From: Earliella scabrosa | Lineage: Eukaryota; Basidiomycota; Agaricomycetes; Polyporales; Polyporaceae | NCBI GenBank assembly: GCA_022605405.1 | Contig: JABYQQ010000018.1 | Span: forward strand, 1,094,831-1,158,830 | Length of the DNA stretch: 64,000 nucleotides | Direction of reading: 5' to 3' | Shown: positions 58,066 to 64,000 of the stretch, one piece after another | Position numbering within the stretch: position 1 is the stretch's first letter | Layout: every line of letters begins with the position of its first letter | The notes under the pieces: model-generated | The model's input: the letters and a program-made list of their open reading frames with translations, nothing else | Database searches by the model: none | Told to the model about the DNA's origin: nothing | Position numbers and translations under genes: made by a program

Positions 58066-58576
58066 GCGCGGGCGCAGCAGCCTAATGATTGTAACATGCA
58101 CTAACTACGTTGTTCTACTGCCTGTACGTAGACGGTGGATGCGATTCCGAGCGCTGATACAAATGAGTGGACAGCGACATGGACAGAGCGCATGGAGGAG
58201 CAGTCGCTGAATGCTTCTACTCCATGTCAGGGGATCTGGAAAGCGGAGACGAACGCGCAAAGGTATCTGCGGAAAGGTGCGAAGGGAAGGGTACACGGGA
58301 GGGAACGTGAAAGTCTATAACAGTAATAGTCCTATAGTGCGTCACTGGGATCGCGTAGTACATGAACGAAGGGGGAGGGAAGGAATGGTGAGAGTACGGA
58401 AGGTTGAATGTTGATAGTCGGAGATAATCGGACCCGAGATGGACGAGCAGAGGGTGTTTGAAGCAATGATAGGCGCACGACGGATCTGGGAAACGAGGCA
58501 CATGAAGAGGAGTAGAGAAAGGAGCGGACGAGAAGAGAACTAGAACTAGGTACCACACACTATTGCGAGACAGTAC
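58066..58576. other. Intergenic, no gene seen
   Basis: Between the retrotransposon and the end of the minus-strand gene. A plus-strand stretch after a gtacgtag acceptor-like site near 58130 reads openly for ~60 codons (TVDAIPSADTNEW...) but has no partner exon, so it could be part of a gene split by the insertion. Confidence 0.3.
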
Positions 58577-61475
58577 TCACCGTTGATGACGAGGACGCTT
58601 ACTTCTTGAGAGAGCTTCAGTCGCGACGTCGGGATTGGGACGCTTGCTATGGAACACGTCAGTCACACCGGACAGTGCGAAACAGATAGAACCAACGCAC
58701 CCGCTGTCGGAAGCCCCTTCCCCATCCATGACCATATTCCCGAGGACCCATGCCACGTCCGCCACCGCAGCCTGCCACGAAGACTCGGTTCTCGCGGTGG
58801 CACACTCCTTCCACCATACGAGCGATAGGAGAACCAACAAGAAGCCGTTCTTGCCAGGCTTCTGAAGGCTCTCCCAGTGTCCTGGGCTGTCGCCGATGAG
58901 GGGACGTCCGTCGGAGCCGCGCTCGCGCCATGTGGGCTGCAGAGAACTCCACCAACCCCACCAGCGGTCGGCGTACTGCTGCTCATCCAGGATCTTGGGA
59001 GACTTGGTGAGTTCACGACGCAGGACTCGCATCCAGTCCGCGACCTGCTGAGGGCGATGGGCAGCTGGAAACCCCTGTGTCTGTGATGCGATGTAATGTT
59101 AGACGAATCGCGATCTCACACGCCACGGTTGAACACCGAAACTGACCGCAGTCTGCCAACCATACCGGCCTTCGAGAACCACCCACCACTCCAACGCCCT
59201 CCCGAAGATCTTGCCTAAGTTCTTCGCCTCCATGAAGTCGTACGGTTGTCGGATCCAATCAGGCCAGCCTTCGTCATTGATGATGATAGGCGGGAGAGCG
59301 AGTACGACAGACGATGCTGGTGAAGCATCGATGGTCTGAGTCGGTGGTCCGGTTCCTGAGCGCTCGGGAGAGGGAATTGCAGGGGTAGGCGCAGACGGCG
59401 AGGGTTCGGTTGTCGGTGGAGATGTTGAACTCGTGTTGGAAATTACAGACACGGCGTTGGATAGCACCTCTGCGGCATGGGGGTGGAACGGTGGAGACGT
59501 GGATCTGGCCGCGCCTGAGGATGTAGCCGCGGAAGCGTCGACGTTGGGGGGCGCGGGTGCAGCAGCGGGTGCAGAGATGGCGGGAAGCGCAGCGGCAGCC
59601 GGTGCCACTGCAGCGGGGGACGCAGTCGCGACGGGAGGGGTGGACGTGGTGGACGATGTAGCTGCGACCTCGGGTGCTGGTGCCAGCGTAGGTTCCGCAG
59701 GTACTGACCCAGAAGGAGATGGAGACGAGCGTACAATGGGAGCAGACGTACGTTGAGACTCTTGCCCCATTTTCTCCTTCTCTTGCTTCTCCTTCAGCAG
59801 TTTAGCGCAAAGGATGACGTTGCGGATGAACGGAGATGAGACAGCAAGTCGGTAGACCCGCGGGCGCTGCTCCTCGGGGCCTAGGGTTTGGAGGTATGCG
59901 CGAATTTCGGAGCTTACTCGCAGCGACTCAATCGCTGGGACGTCTGCATCCTTCGGGACACTACCCCATAAACCTCCCTCATCAGAGGATTCGGAGGGGG
60001 ATGAGTCCGAGGAGTCGGATTCGGAATCGTCTGTATCGGAGGTATGGCCCCTACGAGTGGACGTCTTTGCGTTGGGGCGTTTCGAGGGCTGCATCTGCAC
60101 CGTTGAACGTGTCGTCGTCTTAGTCGCATGGGAGATGGCGTCTGTCGCAGCTTGCGCAACTGCCGGGCTCGAGACGGACTGGGATTGTGCAGACGAAGAG
60201 GCTTGAGGGACATCTCCACGCTTGAGATACTCTACACCATGAATGCTAGTCAGATCGCATCATAACAATGCTGAACGATACGGCGTACCTGGAGTTCTGC
60301 GTAGAAAACGTACGAACGACCCCATCACATCCTTCTTGAAGTGCTCCCTCTCCGCCAAGTGCCATGATAGGGGCGTCGAGTCCGCGGTCTTTCCTGCCGT
60401 CACACTGAAGTGGAAGGAGCGAATGATGGTGAGACGATGAGATGAAGGTCAATAGGAACTCGCAAAACGCACACTTTGAGATCGAACTCGCGAGGTCCTT
60501 CAAGGAGAGGAGTACCACCGACCAACGCAAGATAGAGACCGGTGCGCCGCCGGATACCCTCAAGCAGTGGCTGCACAACTTCAGCGAGCTTGTCTCTAGC
60601 ACTACAGCGGTGTCAGCACGTTCAACGGTGGTACAACGAAGTTGGGGACATACGCTGCCTGAGTGTCAGGATCCGGACCGACCTGCGCTGCCTCCGCCTC
60701 GGCTTTGGCCAGTTCGAGATCAGCGTTGTGAAGATCGAGGACCTCGGCCTCCAGGGCAGCACGATACTCGTCAGACTCCTTGTCCAGGAGCTCCTGTGCA
60801 ATGGAACATCGGAAGGCCAGACGATCTTGCTTGCGGAGTCCAGCGGTCGGCCAGCGTACTTCGAGGATGGCCTGGATCTCGGTGGCCTTCTTAGACATGT
60901 ACAGCTGACGAGGAGAAAGCTGACGGGGAGGTGGGGGAGGGTGTATTTGCTGTTCGAGCTCGTTTAGGAAGGGCGCCCACGGATCTGCGAGGCGGTGAAG
61001 ATTGTGTTGACGAAGGTAGCGCAAATGGGCACGAATACGCTGCAGAACAAGCAGACAAGGATGAGCAAATGAGTAGGTCTGTATCGCAGGGAGTACGCAC
61101 CGACTGGGTCTCATCGATCACCTTCCCCTTCGCCTCGAGTATCTCTTCCGTCTCCTCAGGGGCCTCACGCACGGTGGTTGATGGTTCGTCGAGAGCCAGG
61201 TACCAAGGAAAGCGAGACCAGTATGCGGCGTACAGCTTGGCCCAGAAAGCGGCTTGAAGTGCTCGAGGTGCGCCTTTGAGCTCGATGAACTCTGCGAGGT
61301 ACTGCTCGAGAAGCTCTGCGCGTTCGCCGTGGAAGTTGCCGGGGTTCCCAGGCTTGCCACCCTTCTTCGGCTTCTTAGCGTTCCGGCGCTTGCGGGCGGC
61401 GTTCGACGTGCGCTCTTTTGGCTTCGACAGGTTCTCAACCTGAATGAACTCGACGTCCAGCGTGCTTGCCTCCAT
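58577..61475 (-). CDS. Full-length Agaricomycete-family protein, 871 residues
   Basis: A six-exon model (61475-61101, 61039-60654, 60601-60473, 60404-60289, 60231-59120, 59074-58577) keeps frame at every junction. The N-terminus is basic (KARKRRNAKKPKKGG-like), then a helical block with FWAKLYAAYWSRFPW. The middle has LLEGIRRRTGLYLALVGG, TAGKTADSTPLSWH and HFKKDVMGSFVRFL. A long Ser/Pro/Ala-rich acidic linker follows (60100-59350). The C-terminal part carries WPDWIRQPYDFM, WWVVLEGRYGW, VADWMRVLRREL, WWGWWSSLQPTWR and GKNGFLLVLLSLVWW. I know this layout from many Agaricomycete genomes as an uncharacterised family with no assigned enzyme activity. Truncated relatives lie at 4602-6105 and 6636-7023. 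The gene looks intact. Confidence 0.7.
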
Positions 61476-61728
61476 GCTCGCAGGACGATGGTGGGGAGAG
61501 AGGTAAGCTGCCAAGGGACGGGCTCTCCATTCCCATCATATCATGAACCTCCTTGCTGAGATGTGACATGTGTGACACGCTTGCAGTTCTCGGGTAACAT
61601 AGCCGAAGGAGGTTGCGATTATCGCCTCTGCTCGAGAGTCGAGACGTCCCTCAACGTTTGCAGCCTGAGAGCGAAAATGCTATAGTACCTGTGCTCTTAT
61701 TAGTGAGTATGATGCTGGTTATTGTATC
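61476..61728. promoter_or_regulatory. Putative promoter of the 871-residue gene
   Basis: Short gap between the start of the minus-strand gene and the second foldback element. No clear TATA box was seen. Confidence 0.25.
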
Positions 61729-62389
61729 CACATACTTCAGTAGAAATACCTCACTGTAGTGTATGAGCCGGGCTGACAATTGCCCACTCCAGTGGACCAG
61801 CCGGGCCCGGCCGGGACCATTTCTATGGCACTGGAGTGGTGCGGCCGGGGTGTTTTGCCATATTGCAGTCAAATGAACCGGCCGGTGCGGGGTCACAGGG
61901 GATGCGGTCAAAACCGGTTGGTCCGGGTCAGAGCACTCAACTTTGGCACACATTGACTGGATACGATGAGAGTCTGGGACAGTATCTTAAGCATGCATAG
62001 TACAGTTATGGGCATACAGCAGGCATACCAGCAGGCATACAGAGGGACAGCACACCGTGTACTTAATGACGACTTGTATCTGTACTGTCTCAAGGCGACA
62101 TGTTCAGCTGCCTAGTAGCTGCGGTTGGAGCTCTGTAGTCTAATGATCTCTCACTTCATCATACACAATGATGCTATGATATGGTTCACTCTACACTGTT
62201 GCCGCTGTTAGTAGTACTTCATGTTTCGCACGATTGGGTGGGTTGCACCAGCCGGCTTCCAAATCTAACCCAGGGCATGGAGTTTGCCCTAGTTCTCCAT
62301 GGAGTCTGGCAAAATTACCAAACATCATGGAAGGTGTAGAGAGTGGGTGGCACAGCATATCTGAATCAGAATCTGCTGAGATGGAGTGG

Positions 62390-63760
62390 GAGATGTGCTT
62401 CTGTCTAGAGCCGGGCGCACCGGCTTGCTCACACCAGCGGTACCCGGAATACAATCTGGGTGTGCGCCGACTCTGAGGTGACCAACCGGACACTGTAATG
62501 CCCTTTTGGACTGGTTGCACAGCAAAGCGGGGCAGGATTCAACCAGATGGAGAGAGAGATGTGCTCCTACCTTGAGCCGGGCTGCCCGGCTTGCTCCCGC
62601 CAGCAGGAGCCAGAATACAATCTGGGTGTGCGCCGGCCCTGGGCTGACTACCCAGACACCATAATGCCCTCCGAAACTGGTTGCACAGCAGACCGGGACA
62701 GTATTCAACCAGATGGAGAGAGAGATGTGCTCCTACCTCGAGCCGGGTCGACCGGCTTGCTCACACCAGCGGCACCTGGGATACGATCTGGGGGTGCGCC
62801 AACCCTGAATCGACTACCCGGACACCGTAATGCCCTTTGGGACTGGTTGCACAGCAGACCAGGGAGGTATCCAACCAGACGGAGAGAGAGATGTGCTCCT
62901 ACCTCTAGCCGGGTCACCCGGCTTGCTCACACCAGCGGTACCCGGAATACAATCTGGGTGTGCGCCGACTCTGAGGTGACCACCCGGACACTGTAATGCC
63001 CTTTTGGACTGGTTGCACAGCAAAGCGGGGCAGGATTCAACCAGATGGAGAGAGAGATGTGCTCCTACCTTGAGCCGGGCTGCCCGGCTTGCTCCCGCCA
63101 GCAGGAGCCGGAATACAATCTGGGTGTGCGCCGGCCCTGGGCTGGCTACCCAGACACCATAATGCCCTCCGAAACTGGTTGCACAGCAGACCGGGACAGT
63201 ATTCAACCAGATGGAGAGAGAGATGTGCTCCTACCTCAAGCCGGGTCGACCGGCTTGCTCACACCAGCGGCACCTGGGATACGATCTGGGGGTGCGCCGG
63301 CCCTGGGCTGACTACCCAGACACCATAATGCCCTCTGGAACTGGTTGCACAGCAGACCAGGACAGTATTCAACCAGATGGAGAGAGAGATGTGCTCCTAC
63401 CTCGAGCCGGGCGCACCGGCTTGCTCACACCAGCGGCACCCGGCATACGGTCTGGGGGTGCGCAGACCCTCAAGTAATTCCACGGACACTGTAATGCCCT
63501 CCACAACTGGTTGCAGAGCGAACCGGGGTGGGATTCAGCCAGATGGAGAGAGAGATGTGCTCCTACCTCTAGCCGGGCTGCCCGGCTTGCTTCCGCCAGC
63601 AGGAGCCGGAATACAATCTGGGTGTGCGCCGGCCCTGGGCTGACTACCCAGACACCATAATGCCCTTCAAAACTGGTTGCACAGCAAACCGGGACGGCAT
63701 TCAACCAGATGGAGAGAGAGATGTGCTCCTACCTTCAGCCGGGTCCACCGGTGCCACCGC
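62390..63760 (+). repeat. Exact 166-bp tandem array, nine units
   Basis: The CCGG of each core lies at 62411, 62577, 62743, 62909, 63075, 63241, 63407, 63573 and 63739: exactly 166 bp apart every time. Cores vary between AGCCGGGCTGCCCGGCT, AGCCGGGTCGACCGGCT and GGGCGCACCGG but keep the palindrome. Each unit also has gatggagagagagatgtgctcctacct. Confidence 0.95.
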
Positions 63761-63801
63761 CCAAGACGGATACATGTTGTTTCCTGGTTGACATTTCAAT
63801 C

Positions 63802-63960
63802 ATGGCACTGACAGCATCAGGGCTACCCAACAATGAATTAATCAAAGGACGTGTATATATTTTAGTCGCAATGCCAAGTGGTGTACTATGCAGATGTACT
63901 GCTCCCATCGTCATCCTCCGACGTCGCCGCGGTCTGGCCCAACGTAATTATTGGAATAGG
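63802..63960 (+). CDS. Candidate first exon of an element-encoded gene
   Basis: ATG at 63802 opens a 53-codon stretch with natural composition (MALTASGLPNNELIKG, then YILVAMPSGVLCR and RRRRGLAQRNYW) that ends at a good donor (AATAGG then gtaagt at 63961). It lies directly after the 166-bp array. At the matching place in the first copy an ATGACAGCACTCACC start is seen (26136), but the frame soon breaks. No domain is recognisable from this fragment. It could be the start of the transposase; that is inference. Confidence 0.35.
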
Positions 63961-64000
63961 GTAAGTCCACCTGATAGAGCTTCCACCTGATAGAGCTTCA

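Larger units (their letters stand above)
61729..64000 (+). mobile_element. Second foldback element, left part (runs off window)
   Basis: Starts with the same CACATACTTCAGTAGAAAT end as the element at 23514 and stays nearly identical through about 62390 (segments equal to 23514-24190). A 166-bp array and then a different, protein-like stretch follow. The right end lies beyond the window. The left flank (ttattgtat) differs from that of the first copy, as expected of an independent insertion. Confidence 0.85.

Noticed and set aside
62191..63704. Tandem 80-150 codon frames in the 166-bp array as a repeated gene family
   Set aside because: Unit length of 166 is not a multiple of three, frames restart in each unit on both strands, and the repeat explains all of them.

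Overview
The window looks like a fungal chromosome segment, most likely from a mushroom-forming basidiomycete (Agaricomycetes). Genes are broken by many short introns (about 45-70 nt, gt...ag, often with a CTAAT- or CTGAC-like branch site). A complete KDZ-type transposase gene with a CxC2 cysteine cluster is present. Several proteins belong to lineage-expanded, unnamed families that I associate with Agaricomycetes, and there is a chromodomain Ty3/Gypsy retrotransposon. I saw no bacterial-style operons, CRISPR array, rRNA or tRNA. Exon models were built by hand by joining reading frames at plausible splice sites. Where all junctions keep frame I say so.

Layout. 0-4.6 kb: a spliced gene coding degenerate GPIG repeats, whose introns end in an unusual shared motif, then a near-perfect 413-bp triplication and an 88-bp minisatellite. 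4.6-10 kb (minus strand): a truncated gene and a shorter relic of one Agaricomycete family, then a 782-codon gene interrupted by one frameshift in a G5 run. 11.3-15.5 kb: an apparently intact 11-exon KDZ transposase gene. 15.9-22.6 kb: an F-box/nucleotidyltransferase-like gene, a 511-residue protein with a PHD-like finger and a possible His/Cys hydrolase domain, and three small genes.

23.5-31.0 kb: a 7.5-kb foldback element with ~90-bp terminal inverted repeats, inverted satellite arrays and a 1.57-kb central palindrome. No transposase was found in it. A second copy starts at 61.73 kb and runs off the window; just inside its 166-bp array lies what may be the first exon of its own gene. 31-35.3 kb: low coding content with local tandem duplications. 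35.5-37.0 kb: a 5'-truncated helicase fused to a ubiquitin-protease-like domain, AT-rich. 37.3-49.4 kb: a short Zn2Cys6 fragment, three more F-box/nucleotidyltransferase-like genes, a MYND-finger gene and an AT-rich gene-poor stretch (42.7-46.8 kb). 51.68-58.06 kb: a full-length chromovirus with near-identical LTRs and a GGTAC target duplication. 58.6-61.5 kb: an intact 871-residue member of the family seen truncated at 4.6-7.0 kb.

Taken together this is a transposon-rich accessory region: DNA transposon, helicase-type remnant, retrotransposon and foldback elements lie among expanded, mostly uncharacterised fungal families. The most unusual items are the foldback element with nucleosome-length palindromic arrays, the PHD-like/His-Cys protein beside the KDZ gene, and the GPIG-repeat gene with its shared intron ends.
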